NCBI GenBank assembly: GCA_964432415.1
Contig: CAYSNW010000007.1
Coordinates: 35,270 to 99,269, forward strand
Source: JAFECT01 sp964432415
GTDB lineage: Bacteria; Pseudomonadota; Alphaproteobacteria; Caulobacterales; Caulobacteraceae
Reading direction: 5' to 3'
Length of the DNA stretch: 64,000 bases
The position numbers and the translations under genes are program-made. Of this stretch, positions 53,171-62,523 are shown one piece after another. The stretch's first letter is position 1; every line of letters starts with the position of its first letter. The notes under the pieces were generated by a model that searched no databases, was not told where the DNA came from, and saw only the letters and a program-made list of their open reading frames with translations.

Positions 53171-54058
53171 ATGGCTGTAAATTCGCTCACGACCTTTTCG
53201 CCGGAAGGCGGGCTGTCCCGGTACCTGACCGAGATCCGCAAGTTTCCGATGCTCACCAAGGACGAGGAATTCATGCTCGCCAAGCGTTGGCAGGAGCATG
53301 AGGACCCCGGCGCCGCCCACAAGCTGGTGACATCCCACCTTCGCCTCGTGGCCAAGATCGCCATGGGCTACCGCGGCTATGGCCTGCCCATCGGGGAAGT
53401 GATCTCCGAAGGCAACGTCGGCCTGATGCAGGCGGTCAAGAAGTTCGACCCCGATCGCGGCTTCCGCCTGGCGACCTATGCCATGTGGTGGATCCGCGCC
53501 TCGATCCAGGAATACATCCTGCGCTCCTGGTCGCTGGTGAAGATGGGCACCACCGCCGCCCAGAAGAAGCTGTTCTTCAACCTGCGCAAGGCCAAGAGCC
53601 AGATCTCGGCCTTCGAGGAAGGCGACCTGCGCCCCGAGCAGGTCAGTCATATCGCGACCCGCCTGGGCGTGACCAACGACGACGTCATCTCGATGAACCG
53701 GCGCCTGTCCGGCCCGGACGCCTCGCTCAACGCGCCCCTGCGCTCCGACAGCGAGAGCGAGTGGCAGGACTGGCTGGCGGACGACAACGCCGTCTCCCAG
53801 GAAACCCAGGTGGCGGAGAACGAGGAGCGTTCCCTGCGCATGGGCCTGCTGGAAGAAGCCATGCAGGAACTGTCCGACCGCGAGCGCCACATCCTGACCG
53901 AGCGCCGGTTGAAGGACGAGCCCACCACGCTGGAGGACCTGGCCTCGCAATACGGCGTCAGCCGCGAGCGCGTGCGCCAGATCGAGGTGCGCGCCTTCGA
54001 AAAGCTGCAGAAGGCCATGCGGGCCGCCGCGCTCGACCGGAACCTGGTCGACGCCTGA
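53171..54058 (+). CDS. rpoH: RNA polymerase sigma factor RpoH (sigma-32)
   Basis: A 295-residue heat-shock sigma factor. Region 2 contains LVAKIAMGYRGYGLPIGEVI and RGFRLATYAMWWIRASIQEY (-10 recognition), the RpoH box is QKKLFFNLRK (131-140), and region 4 ends with the helix-turn-helix LEDLASQYGVSRERVRQIEVRA. Length and the RpoH box match alphaproteobacterial RpoH, which activates chaperone and protease genes. ATG 53171 follows GGGGGAGACC. Confidence 0.97.
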   Translation: MAVNSLTTFSPEGGLSRYLTEIRKFPMLTKDEEFMLAKRWQEHEDPGAAHKLVTSHLRLVAKIAMGYRGYGLPIGEVISEGNVGLMQAVKKFDPDRGFRLATYAMWWIRASIQEYILRSWSLVKMGTTAAQKKLFFNLRKAKSQISAFEEGDLRPEQVSHIATRLGVTNDDVISMNRRLSGPDASLNAPLRSDSESEWQDWLADDNAVSQETQVAENEERSLRMGLLEEAMQELSDRERHILTERRLKDEPTTLEDLASQYGVSRERVRQIEVRAFEKLQKAMRAAALDRNLVDA

Positions 54059-54066
54059 GGCCGGAG

Positions 54067-54468
54067 GTGAGCACCGAAGCCAACCGGGCGCTGGTCCAGC
54101 AGATCTTCGACGGCATGGCGCGGGGCGACTCGCGCCTGCTGGTCGAGGCCATGGCCGATGATTTTGCCTGGACCGTGACGGGGACGACGCCCTGGTCGCG
54201 CACCTATGCCGGCAAGGCAGCGGTGCTGGGCGAACTGTTCACGGCGCTGCAGGCGCGCATCGACGGACGGGTGCGCACCATCCCCGACCGCATCCTGGCC
54301 GATGGGGACACGGTTGTGGTCGAGGCGCACGGCGACAACCGCACGCGCGAGGGCAGGCCGTACAACAACCGCTACTGCTTCGTGTTCACCTTGGCGGAGG
54401 GACGGCTCAAGGCGGTGACGGAGTACATCGACACCGAACTGGTCACCTCTGTGCTCGGCGCGGCCTGA
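54067..54468 (+). CDS. SnoaL/NTF2-like protein, 133 aa
   Basis: A 133-residue NTF2-fold protein: ALVQQIFDGMARGDSRLLVEAMADDFAWTV (helical start, in parts), PWSRTYAGKAAVLGELFTAL and a final strand FTLAEGRLKAVTEYIDTELV. This is the SnoaL-like ketosteroid isomerase pattern; the substrate is unknown. The GTG at 54067 is only 9 bases beyond the rpoH stop, with GGAG touching the codon, so it is probably translated as part of the rpoH transcript. Confidence 0.8.
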   Translation: MSTEANRALVQQIFDGMARGDSRLLVEAMADDFAWTVTGTTPWSRTYAGKAAVLGELFTALQARIDGRVRTIPDRILADGDTVVVEAHGDNRTREGRPYNNRYCFVFTLAEGRLKAVTEYIDTELVTSVLGAA

Positions 54469-54470
54469 GC

Positions 54471-54893
54471 ATGGCCTGGTGCCAGGTCGGCGATCTGGAA
54501 CTGAACGGGGATCCGCCGGAGCTGGCCGGCCTGGAATGCGAAGCCTTCATCTGCGAGGCCTTCGTCTTCGAAGGTGCGGCGCAGGCGACGGCCAATGTGA
54601 CCTACCTGAAGGCCGGCGGCGCGTGGTGGCGGCTGTACTTCGACTGCGGGATCATATTCTGGCGCCCGACCGACGCCCCGCAATCCTACGCAATGCCGGA
54701 AATCAACGCGGACTGCCCGCTCACGGACGTCGGCCGGATCACCGGCGTGCGGGGTCGCAGAATTCTCGGATACGCGATGGCGGCGATCCCGACAGGCGCA
54801 CGCGTGACCTTTGATTTCGAGGACAGCCGGCGGATCGTCCTGGAAGACTCCTGCGACCGCACAAGCTGGCGCAACGAAGGGCTCGCCCGCTAG
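54471..54893 (+). CDS. Hypothetical protein, 140 aa
   Basis: A soluble protein with a high Trp and Cys content (six Cys, five Trp), including GLECEAFICEAFVFEG and WWRLYFDCGIIFWRP. No signal peptide. It starts 3 bases after the NTF2-like stop and so is part of the rpoH-proximal run. Family not recognised. Its 3' end overlaps the convergent receiver gene by 4 bases. The many Cys could bind metal, but no spacing pattern stands out. Confidence 0.75.
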   Translation: MAWCQVGDLELNGDPPELAGLECEAFICEAFVFEGAAQATANVTYLKAGGAWWRLYFDCGIIFWRPTDAPQSYAMPEINADCPLTDVGRITGVRGRRILGYAMAAIPTGARVTFDFEDSRRIVLEDSCDRTSWRNEGLAR

Positions 54894-55699
54894 GCCGCCG
54901 CGGTCTTGGCCTCGGGCTCCGGGAACAGCTTGACCACCGAGTTCACCGGGCCGTTCAGGGTCATCTTCGTCGGCGCCGTGCCCGAGAGCGCGAGCTCCAG
55001 GCCCGACACGGCGATGGCCAGCTCGGTCTTGCCGGTGGCGACTGCCAGCTTCTTCAGCGTCGAGGCCTGCTCGCGGATGGCGCGCAGGGCCTGCATCGGG
55101 TCGGAATCGAACTGGTGAAGCGCCGAGCGCAGGATGCGCACCGCCTGGTCGACGGCGGCGTCCTGGATCTGTTCAACCGACTGGTTGGCATCGACCTTGC
55201 GCTTGCGCGGGCCGGCGTATTCGCCCGAGTTGAACCGGCGCCGGTCCGGGCCGACGTAGCCCACGGCCTCGACCCAGTCGCGGGACTTCAGAAAGACCAC
55301 CGCGATCCGCTTGAGCAGGTCGCCGGCGGTGAACGGCTTGCGCAGGAATTCGTGTACGCCGCTGTCGCGCGCGCCCTTGATCGTCGAGGCGGTGGCGTCG
55401 GCGGTAACCATGATCACTGGCGCCTGGCGGCAGGCGTAGGTGCTGCGGCGCAGCTTCTTGGTGAAGGCCTCGCCGTCGAGCCTCGGGCCGCTGCGCTCCA
55501 CGAAGACGATCATCGGATCCATCTCGCGGCACAGTTCCAGCGCGCGACGCTCCTCGGGCTCGAAATAGAGGTCGCGCGCGCCCAGCCCCTTCAGCAGATC
55601 GCCCAGCAGGCGCGCGGAAGCGGGGTTGGCGTCGACGATCATCACGCGCCGCAGGTGCGGCTCCAGGCGTTGAATCAGTCTCGGGTCGGCGGCGAACAC
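54890..55699 (-). CDS. Response-regulator-like protein with atypical receiver
   Basis: A 269-residue protein with an N-terminal receiver fold (residues about 17-130): first strand RVMIVDANPAS, then MIVFVERSGPRLDG, VIMVTADAT and EFLRKPF. The phosphoacceptor Asp is replaced by Glu68, and only one of the two early acidic residues remains (Asp23). The conserved Thr99 and Lys121 are kept. A linker with VGPDRRRF leads to a C-terminal helical region. It may be a constitutively on-like pseudo-receiver. Output and partner are unknown. Confidence 0.85.
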   Translation of the reverse strand: MFAADPRLIQRLEPHLRRVMIVDANPASARLLGDLLKGLGARDLYFEPEERRALELCREMDPMIVFVERSGPRLDGEAFTKKLRRSTYACRQAPVIMVTADATASTIKGARDSGVHEFLRKPFTAGDLLKRIAVVFLKSRDWVEAVGYVGPDRRRFNSGEYAGPRKRKVDANQSVEQIQDAAVDQAVRILRSALHQFDSDPMQALRAIREQASTLKKLAVATGKTELAIAVSGLELALSGTAPTKMTLNGPVNSVVKLFPEPEAKTAAA

Positions 55700-55785
55700 G
55701 GTGGGGCGGTCCTCAGATCGTGGGACTGTCCTAACCGATCAGGGTAAAGATCGCCTTGACGACGCGCGAACCCGGGAGACGGACG

Positions 55786-55944
55786 ATGGCAGGCAAGAAC
55801 GGCCCCGAAACACCGGCGGACAAGGCCACAGACAAGGATCGCAAGCACACCGAGGACCTGCTGGACGAGGCGCTGGAGGAGAGTTTTCCGGCCAGCGATC
55901 CGCCCTCGCCGACCCGGCCGCACGATCTGGACGAACCGGCCTGA
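55786..55944 (+). CDS. Small acidic protein, 52 aa
   Basis: A polar, mostly disordered protein with the core LLDEALEESFPASDPPSP, a motif I recognise from many uncharacterised small proteobacterial proteins. The ATG at 55786 has GGGAG 8 bases upstream; a longer start at 55756 is less likely. It is divergent from the receiver gene and convergent with purA. Function unknown. Confidence 0.75.
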   Translation: MAGKNGPETPADKATDKDRKHTEDLLDEALEESFPASDPPSPTRPHDLDEPA

Positions 55945-55962
55945 AGCCGGGGCGGCGCGCCG

Positions 55963-57252
<1,290 letters not shown>

Positions 57253-57340
57253 GACCCGTTTCCTTTTCAGAAGGCGCCGGCGGGTTCGATCCGCCAGGCG
57301 CGGGCGCCCTATAGACCACTCTCGCCGCCCTGTCCCGCTT

Positions 57341-57400
57341 TAGAGTGAGGGCATGTCCGGGCGCAAAAGTGGGGGCCACTTTTGCATGACAGGCCCTAGA
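57341..57400. repeat. Hairpin I-type repeat, copy E (partial)
   Basis: GCAAAAGTGG and CCACTTTTGC form the inner stem with outer arms AGGGCATGTC/GACA-GGCCCT. Hairpin II is absent. The serC TAG stop (complement of 57396-57398) lies in its outer arm, as with the other copies. Confidence 0.8.
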
Positions 57401-58565
57401 CTGCCGCCATATCCGCCAGCACCGAGTGATACCCCCACTCGATCCAGGGGGTCAGGGCCTCGACGTCGTCGGTCTCGACCGTGCAGCCGCACCAGATGCG
57501 AAGACCCGCCGGCGCCGAACGGTGCGAACCCAGGTCAAAGCCCACGCCTTCGCGTTCCAGCAGGTTGGTCAGGCGGGTGACGAATTCGGCGCGGGCCTTG
57601 GGCTCCAGCCCCGTGATCCGCGGATCGGTGAACTCCAGCACCACCGAGGTCGGCGAGCGGTAGGCCGCGTCCCTGGCCAGGAAGTCGATCCAGTCGGTGC
57701 GTTCGACCCAGGCCGACAGGGCCGCGAAATTCTCGTTGGTCCGGCGGATCAGCTCCCCCAGGCCCCCGACCCGCGCCGCCCAGCGCAGACCGTCCATCCA
57801 GTCCTCGACCGTGAGCATGGAATAGGTGTTGACCGGGGCGCCGCCCATCAGCGCCATGTCGGCCTTCCCGTCCACGTGCAGGCGCGCGACCTTGGGGATC
57901 GGCCGCGAGGGCAGGAAGCTGTTGAGCCGTTCGATGGCGCGCGGCGAGAACACCGCCACCCCGATCCCGGCCTCACCGCCCAGCGCCTTCTGGAAGGAGA
58001 AGGTGGTGACGTCGACCTTGGCCCAGTCCAGCGGCATGGCGAAGGCGGCGCTGGTGGCGTCGCAGATGGTGATCCCGCCCCGGTCGGGCGAGATGAAATC
58101 CGTGTGGGGAATCCGCACGCCCGAGGTGGTGCCGTTCCAGACGAAGACCAGGTCGGCCTCGGGATCGACGCGGGAAAGATCCGGCAGGGCGCCGTAGGGC
58201 GCTTCCAGGGCCTCGGCCTGGACATCAAGCTGGCCGAGCACGTCCTGGGCCCAGATGCGGCCGAAGTTCTCATAGGCCAGGACCTGCACCTTGCGCGGCC
58301 CCAGCATCGACCACATCGCCGCCTCCATGGCCCCGGTGTCGGAGCCGGGCAGGAAGGTCACGCCATAGTCGGCCGGGATTTCGAGCACCTCGCGGGTCAG
58401 TTCGATGGCCTGGGCCAGGCGCGCCAGCACCGCCGGCGCGCGGATGCCGCGTCCGACCAGGGCCGGGGCCAGGGCCTCGGGCGTCCAGCCCGGACGCTTG
58501 ACCGTGGGGCCCGACGAGAACCAGGGGCGCTCCGGGCGGCGGGTGGGTTTCTGCAGCTCGACCAT
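57396..58565 (-). CDS. serC: Phosphoserine aminotransferase
   Basis: A 389-residue class V PLP aminotransferase that makes phosphoserine from 3-phosphohydroxypyruvate in serine synthesis. The long alphaproteobacterial form is recognised by FSSGPTVKRPGWTPEAL, GSDTGAMEAAMWSML, WNGTTSGVRIP and the PLP lysine in TFSFQKALGGEAG. The ATG at 58565 follows AAGGGG, and the leader before it resembles the serC RNA motif. The stop is in repeat copy E; purA is next. Confidence 0.95.
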   Translation of the reverse strand: MVELQKPTRRPERPWFSSGPTVKRPGWTPEALAPALVGRGIRAPAVLARLAQAIELTREVLEIPADYGVTFLPGSDTGAMEAAMWSMLGPRKVQVLAYENFGRIWAQDVLGQLDVQAEALEAPYGALPDLSRVDPEADLVFVWNGTTSGVRIPHTDFISPDRGGITICDATSAAFAMPLDWAKVDVTTFSFQKALGGEAGIGVAVFSPRAIERLNSFLPSRPIPKVARLHVDGKADMALMGGAPVNTYSMLTVEDWMDGLRWAARVGGLGELIRRTNENFAALSAWVERTDWIDFLARDAAYRSPTSVVLEFTDPRITGLEPKARAEFVTRLTNLLEREGVGFDLGSHRSAPAGLRIWCGCTVETDDVEALTPWIEWGYHSVLADMAAV

Positions 58566-58620
58566 GCGCCCCTTCCGCCACGATCGCCTTCCAAAGGCAA
58601 GGGCTCGCGGCTCACGAAAT
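58566..58620 (-). ncRNA. Candidate serC leader RNA motif
   Basis: Directly upstream of the serC start on the minus strand, GCCGCGA pairs with TCGTGGC (58577-58611), enclosing GCCTT-TGG-AAGGC. The ribosome site GGAAGGGG follows immediately, so the structure could hide or expose it. The sequence and position match the serC RNA motif described for alphaproteobacterial serC leaders, as I recall it; folding and conservation were not tested. Confidence 0.55.
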
Positions 58621-58792
58621 CCTGTGGGCGCCGTTTAGGAAATGAGGGAGGGCCACTCGCCGTTGGTCACCTGTCCGATTTGAAATGCAGATGAACGGCG
58701 TCCGACAACCCGCCTCAGGATCGGCTCACACCCCGCGTGGTCAAAGTCCCCCATACCGCCGGCCCCCGGCGGACGAGAAAAGGAACAAGACC

Positions 58793-59239
58793 ATGAAAAA
58801 GACTCTCACCGCCCTGCTCGCCCTGGCCGCCGTCAGCGCCGCCCTGCCCGCCGCCGCCCAGAGCTGGGACGGCTATGGCCGCGGCCCCGCGACCCGGACC
58901 GACGTCCGCTTTGACGACCGTTCGGGCGGCCGGTTCGACGACCGCTTCGACGACCGCTTCGGCGACCGCGCGGGCGACCTGCGGGCCACCTACGCCCAGT
59001 TGGACATGCGCATCGATCGCGGCGTGCGCGACGGCTCGCTGAGCCGGCGGGAGGCCTGGCGCCTGTCGAGCGACCTGCGCGGCCTGCGCCAGCTCGACGC
59101 CCGCTACCGCTTCAGCGGCGGTGGCCTGGACCGGATGGAACGGGCTGATCTGGAGCGGCGCGCGGAACGCCTGTCCTTCCAGATCCGCGCCGAGCGCCAC
59201 GACGGCGACCGCCGTGACGGAGGCCGCCGCGGCTGGTGA
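58793..59239 (+). CDS. Exported Asp/Arg-rich protein, 148 aa
   Basis: A signal peptide (about 1-22, ending AAAQ) is followed by a charged region with tandem FDDRF/FGDR repeats (about residues 42-62) and a helical, Arg-rich C-terminal part (LSRREAWRLSSDLRGLRQLDARYRFSG, quoted in parts). Probably a periplasmic protein of a lineage-specific family. The ATG at 58793 has AGGA 9 bases upstream. A strong terminator follows the gene. Confidence 0.75.
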   Translation: MKKTLTALLALAAVSAALPAAAQSWDGYGRGPATRTDVRFDDRSGGRFDDRFDDRFGDRAGDLRATYAQLDMRIDRGVRDGSLSRREAWRLSSDLRGLRQLDARYRFSGGGLDRMERADLERRAERLSFQIRAERHDGDRRDGGRRGW

Positions 59240-59262
59240 TCCGGCTGAGGAGCAATAGGAAC

Positions 59263-59295
59263 GAGGCGCGGTCGCGAGGCCGCGCCTCTTTTTTT
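59263..59295 (+). terminator. Rho-independent terminator
   Basis: GAGGCGCGG-TCGCGAGG-CCGCGCCTC followed by seven T. It lies 23 bases after the stop of the Asp/Arg-rich protein gene and abuts the convergent phzF-like stop at 59297. Confidence 0.9.
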
Positions 59296-59296
59296 G

Positions 59297-60115
59297 TCAG
59301 ACGCGCAGCCGGCTTTCGATGACGGTGTGCGCGCCGCCGCGCAGCAGCACCCGATCGCCCTGCGTCTCCGCCTCGATCTCGCCGCCCCGGCCGGGAAAGA
59401 CCTGCAGGAAGCGCACCAGCGGCCGCCCCAGGCGCCTGGCGAACAGCGGCCCGACGATGCAGTGGGCCGAGCCGGTGGCCGGATCCTCGGCCACGCCGCA
59501 GCCGGGAGCGAAGAAGCGGTCGATCACGTCGAAGCGCCGCTCGTCGGACGGCGCGGCGACCACCACCTGCCCCGGCCCGCCCGTGGCCTCGCCCCCGATG
59601 GTCTCCAGCAGGGTGAGATTGGGCGTCAGGTTGCGCACGGTGCGGGGATCGTCGAACAAGGCCACCAGATAGGCGCCGGCCCAGACCTCGGCGGGCTCCG
59701 CGCCCAGCGCCTCCGCAAGCCCCTCCGGGATCGCGGTCTGTCTCGGCGGATCGGCGGGGAAGTCCATCTCGTAGAGCCCGCCGGCCCGGCGCACGCTGAG
59801 ACGGCCCGAACGCGAGGTGTCGAACTCGATCTGTTCGGCCTTCAGCCCCAGTTCGCGGAACAGCACATGGGCGGAAGCCAGGGTGGCGTGGCCGCAGAGC
59901 GGCACCTCGGTCTTGGGGGTGAACCAGCGCAGCTGGAAGCGCTCCGGGTCCGGGGTCTGCAGCAGAAAGGCGGTTTCGGCCTGGTTGTTCTCGCGCGCCA
60001 GGCCCTGAAGCCAGGAATCGCCCGGCCAGGCCGAGAAGGGCTCGACCACACAGGCCGGGTTGCCCTTGAACGGGCCCGAGGCGAAGGCGTCGACGGTCCA
60101 CTGCCGCTGTTGCAT
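59297..60115 (-). CDS. PhzF-family isomerase/epimerase-like protein
   Basis: A 272-residue protein of the PhzF/DapF fold: VDAFASGPFKGNPACVV at the start, the catalytic Glu in NNQAETAFLL, VPLCGHATLASAH, and AEDPATGSAHCIVG. Well-known PhzF acts in phenazine synthesis, but most members have unknown roles, and no phenazine genes are present. ATG 60115. Convergent with the Asp/Arg-rich protein gene and divergent from the GNAT gene. Confidence 0.93.
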   Translation of the reverse strand: MQQRQWTVDAFASGPFKGNPACVVEPFSAWPGDSWLQGLARENNQAETAFLLQTPDPERFQLRWFTPKTEVPLCGHATLASAHVLFRELGLKAEQIEFDTSRSGRLSVRRAGGLYEMDFPADPPRQTAIPEGLAEALGAEPAEVWAGAYLVALFDDPRTVRNLTPNLTLLETIGGEATGGPGQVVVAAPSDERRFDVIDRFFAPGCGVAEDPATGSAHCIVGPLFARRLGRPLVRFLQVFPGRGGEIEAETQGDRVLLRGGAHTVIESRLRV

Positions 60116-60166
60116 GTCCCTGCTCTTAGGATACTGCGACGCTGGGCGCCACAGGATGACGACGAG

Positions 60167-60616
60167 ATGAGCCACGAGCAGCGGGACGCCGACGGCGTCC
60201 TGTTCAGCGACGATCCCGCGAGGCTCGACCTGGAGCGGGCCCACGGCTGGATATCGGGCGAGAGCTACTGGGCGGCGGGCATCCCCTGGGAGACCTTCCG
60301 GCGCTCGGCGGCCAATTCCCTGAGCGTGGGCGTCTATGACGGCGAGAACGGCATGATCGGCTTCGCGCGGGTGATCAGCGACCGGGCGACCTTCGCCTGG
60401 CTCTGTGACGTGTGGATCGCCGAGGGCTCACGCGGGAGCGGGCTCGGCGAGCGGCTGGTCGGCTGGCTGATGGCCCACCCCGAACTGCAGGGACTGCGGC
60501 GCTGGTCGCTGGCCACCCGCGACGCTCACGGCCTTTACCGGCGCTTCGGTTTCGAGGCGGCCGACGCCGCGCGCGGCATGGAGCGCAAGGACCCTGATAT
60601 CTACCGGCGGGGCTAG
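60167..60616 (+). CDS. GNAT-family N-acetyltransferase
   Basis: A 149-residue acetyltransferase with the acetyl-CoA loop LCDVWIAEGSRGSGLGERLVGWL (core RGSGLGERL) and a final FGFEAADAARGME. Substrate unknown. The start ATG 60167 follows a GACGA sequence with no strong site. Its TAG stop is the first triplet of repeat copy F. Confidence 0.9.
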   Translation: MSHEQRDADGVLFSDDPARLDLERAHGWISGESYWAAGIPWETFRRSAANSLSVGVYDGENGMIGFARVISDRATFAWLCDVWIAEGSRGSGLGERLVGWLMAHPELQGLRRWSLATRDAHGLYRRFGFEAADAARGMERKDPDIYRRG

Positions 60617-60725
60617 AGCATGTCAGCAAAAGTGGTCCCACTTTTGCGCCCGGACATGCTCTGAACTCTTGGTTTGAGAGCTCGATTCAGGGATCAGATC
60701 GTCGATCTGATCCCATCGGGCTCTC
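60614..60725. repeat. Two-hairpin intergenic repeat, copy F
   Basis: Hairpin I at 60614-60663 (arms TAGAGCATGTC/GACATGCTCTG around GCAAAAGTGG/CCACTTTTGC) and hairpin II at 60676-60725 (GAGAGC/GCTCTC). TAG for the GNAT gene comes from hairpin I. On the minus strand the TAG seen in other copies is GAG, so the nucleotidyltransferase gene reads into hairpin II and stops at 60687. Confidence 0.88.
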
Positions 60726-61286
60726 CACCTGAAGTTCCGGCCAGCGGGCCCGCGCCGAGGCCACGACCTTGTCCCAGCCTCGCGCCAGACCCCGGGTCGG
60801 GTTGGGGCGGAGCGTCATGGAGAACAGGTCCTCCAGGCCGAAGGGCGCGGCGACGGTCAGCGCGCCGTCGCGTTCCAGCCGCACGCCAACCGCGAACGCC
60901 GGCGCCACAAAGCGCTCCAGCGCCTCGGCCGACGAGGTCAGCGGCGCGTAGGGCTCACCGAACTTGCCCTCGAACCACAGGTGCACGCGGGCCTGGTTGC
61001 GCACCTCCACCAGGGTGTCGAGCGGCGGGGCGAAGGCGGCGGCCACGCGCCTGATCACCACGTCCTCGGCGTCCCAGGAGGTGTCCGAGGCGTCGAAGTA
61101 GCCGACGTCGTAGTCCTTCAACCCGTAACCCGGCTCGCGGCCAGTGAGCGCGTTCCAGACCGTCTGGTAGAGCGCGCCGGAGAACACCAGCCAGTCGGGC
61201 AGGTCGAGGCCGGACAGGGTCTCGAGCACGCCCATCAGCGCCGGATTGGCGCGCACGATCTCCTCAAGGCGGCGCGCGTCGCTCAT
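60687..61286 (-). CDS. Nucleotidyltransferase family protein (DUF925-like)
   Basis: A 199-residue nucleotidyltransferase-fold protein: ALYQTVWNALTGREPGYGLKDYDVGYFD (YDV acidic pair, quoted in parts) and FGLEDLFSMTLRPNP, as in the NTP_transf_6/DUF925 group. Substrate unknown. The ATG overlaps the thiD stop (ATGA at 61283-61286), so it is translated with thiD. The last 11-12 residues (about ESPMGSDRRSDP) are encoded by repeat copy F, an apparent 3' extension. Confidence 0.83.
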   Translation of the reverse strand: MSDARRLEEIVRANPALMGVLETLSGLDLPDWLVFSGALYQTVWNALTGREPGYGLKDYDVGYFDASDTSWDAEDVVIRRVAAAFAPPLDTLVEVRNQARVHLWFEGKFGEPYAPLTSSAEALERFVAPAFAVGVRLERDGALTVAAPFGLEDLFSMTLRPNPTRGLARGWDKVVASARARWPELQVESPMGSDRRSDP

Positions 61287-62101
61287 CGCGACCTCAGGGG
61301 CCAGCCGTGGTCGAGCGGACCGTGGCCCGCGCCGAACCCGGGCGCCTGGCGAATCGCCTCGGCGACATAGGCCCAGGCGCGGGCGACCGCGGCCGCAAGA
61401 GGCAGGCCCTGGGCCAGGCCGACAGCCACCGCCGAGGCCAGGGTGCAGCCGGTGCCGTGGGTGTGGCGCGTGTCGATGCGCGGACCCTCGAACAGGGTCT
61501 CCCCGGCTTCGGACAGCAGCAGATCGGTGACCCGCTCGCCGGGCACATGGCCACCCTTCAGCAGCACGGCCCGGGCGCCGAATTCGAGCAGCCGCTCCGC
61601 CGCGCGGCGCTGGCCGTCGAGCGAATCGACCGCGACGCCGCTCAGGGCCTCGGCCTCCGGCGCGTTGGGCGTCAGCAGGGCGGCGCGCGGGATCAGCAAC
61701 GCGCGCACGGCCTCGATGGCGGCGGGATCCAGCAGGGCCGAGCCGCCCTTGGCCACCATCACCGGGTCGACCACCGCGGGAACCCCGGCGCCCGCGTGGT
61801 CGAGCAGGCGCGCGACGGCTTCGACCATCGCCCTATCGCCCAGCATGCCGATCTTGATGGCGTCGGCGCCGATATCGTCCAGCACCGCGCGCGCCTGCGC
61901 CTCCACCACCTCGGGCGGCACGGGGAAGACCGAATGGACCCGAAGCGTGTCCTGCACCGTGACGGCGGTGATCGCGGTGGCGCCATAGCCGCCGAGCGCC
62001 GTGACCGTCTTCAGGTCGGCCTGCACGCCGGCGCCGCCGCTGCTGTCGGAGCCGGCGATGATCAGGACGCGTCCCAAGGCGGATTTCATGCGCCGACGCA
62101 T
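61283..62101 (-). CDS. thiD: Hydroxymethylpyrimidine kinase / phosphomethylpyrimidine kinase
   Basis: A 272-residue ribokinase-fold enzyme that phosphorylates hydroxymethylpyrimidine and its monophosphate for thiamine synthesis. Motifs are AGSDSSGGAGVQADLKT, DPVMVAKGG, LLTPNAPEAEAL, and the catalytic HTHGTGCTLASA. The start may be ATG 62101 or ATG 62089; neither has a strong ribosome site. Other thiamine genes are not present in this window. Confidence 0.95.
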   Translation of the reverse strand: MRRRMKSALGRVLIIAGSDSSGGAGVQADLKTVTALGGYGATAITAVTVQDTLRVHSVFPVPPEVVEAQARAVLDDIGADAIKIGMLGDRAMVEAVARLLDHAGAGVPAVVDPVMVAKGGSALLDPAAIEAVRALLIPRAALLTPNAPEAEALSGVAVDSLDGQRRAAERLLEFGARAVLLKGGHVPGERVTDLLLSEAGETLFEGPRIDTRHTHGTGCTLASAVAVGLAQGLPLAAAVARAWAYVAEAIRQAPGFGAGHGPLDHGWPLRSR

Positions 62102-62147
62102 AGCGGGGCGCGCGCGGCCACGCTAGTTAGGTGTCAGGAGGATCGAA

Positions 62148-62483
62148 ATGCCGCTGACCTGGGAAAACCTGAAGACCGAGTTCCTCGGCCGTGTCGCCGT
62201 GGTGGAGGTCGTGCAGAACGACGCCATGGGCAACCAGCTCTCGCACGAACAGGTCTTCGGCACGATCAAGTCCGCCGACCCCCAGGAGGGTATCGCGATC
62301 GAGCTGGGCGGCCTGCAGACCGGCAAGACCCTGCTGTTGCCCGGCGATCTGAAGTCGTTTTCCCGGATGCCGCCCGGCCTGTTCAAGCTGCTGATGACCG
62401 GTGAAGAACTCGACAGCCCCGACTTCTACACCCGTTGCACCATCTCCCACCGCAGCATGGTCGGGCTGCCCGGCAAGAAGTAG
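62148..62483 (+). CDS. Conserved hypothetical protein, 111 aa
   Basis: A small soluble protein, with alternating hydrophobic residues in GRVAVVEVVQNDAMGNQLSHEQVFGTIKSADPQEGIAIELGG (in parts) followed by LLLPGDLKSF. Compact alpha/beta or SH3-like beta-barrel type. Family not recognised. ATG 62148 follows AGGAGGAT closely. It is divergent from thiD. Unknown function. Confidence 0.75.
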   Translation: MPLTWENLKTEFLGRVAVVEVVQNDAMGNQLSHEQVFGTIKSADPQEGIAIELGGLQTGKTLLLPGDLKSFSRMPPGLFKLLMTGEELDSPDFYTRCTISHRSMVGLPGKK

Positions 62484-62523
62484 CGGGCGCTGGCGCGCCG
62501 GACCCCGTGACTGCGCGGGCGAT

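Noticed and set aside
57270..57310. tRNA-like T-arm with GTTCGAT between purA and repeat copy E
   Set aside because: The stem GGCGG/CCGCC with loop GTTCGAT does not extend into a cloverleaf; no anticodon or acceptor arm is present. It is only a hairpin.
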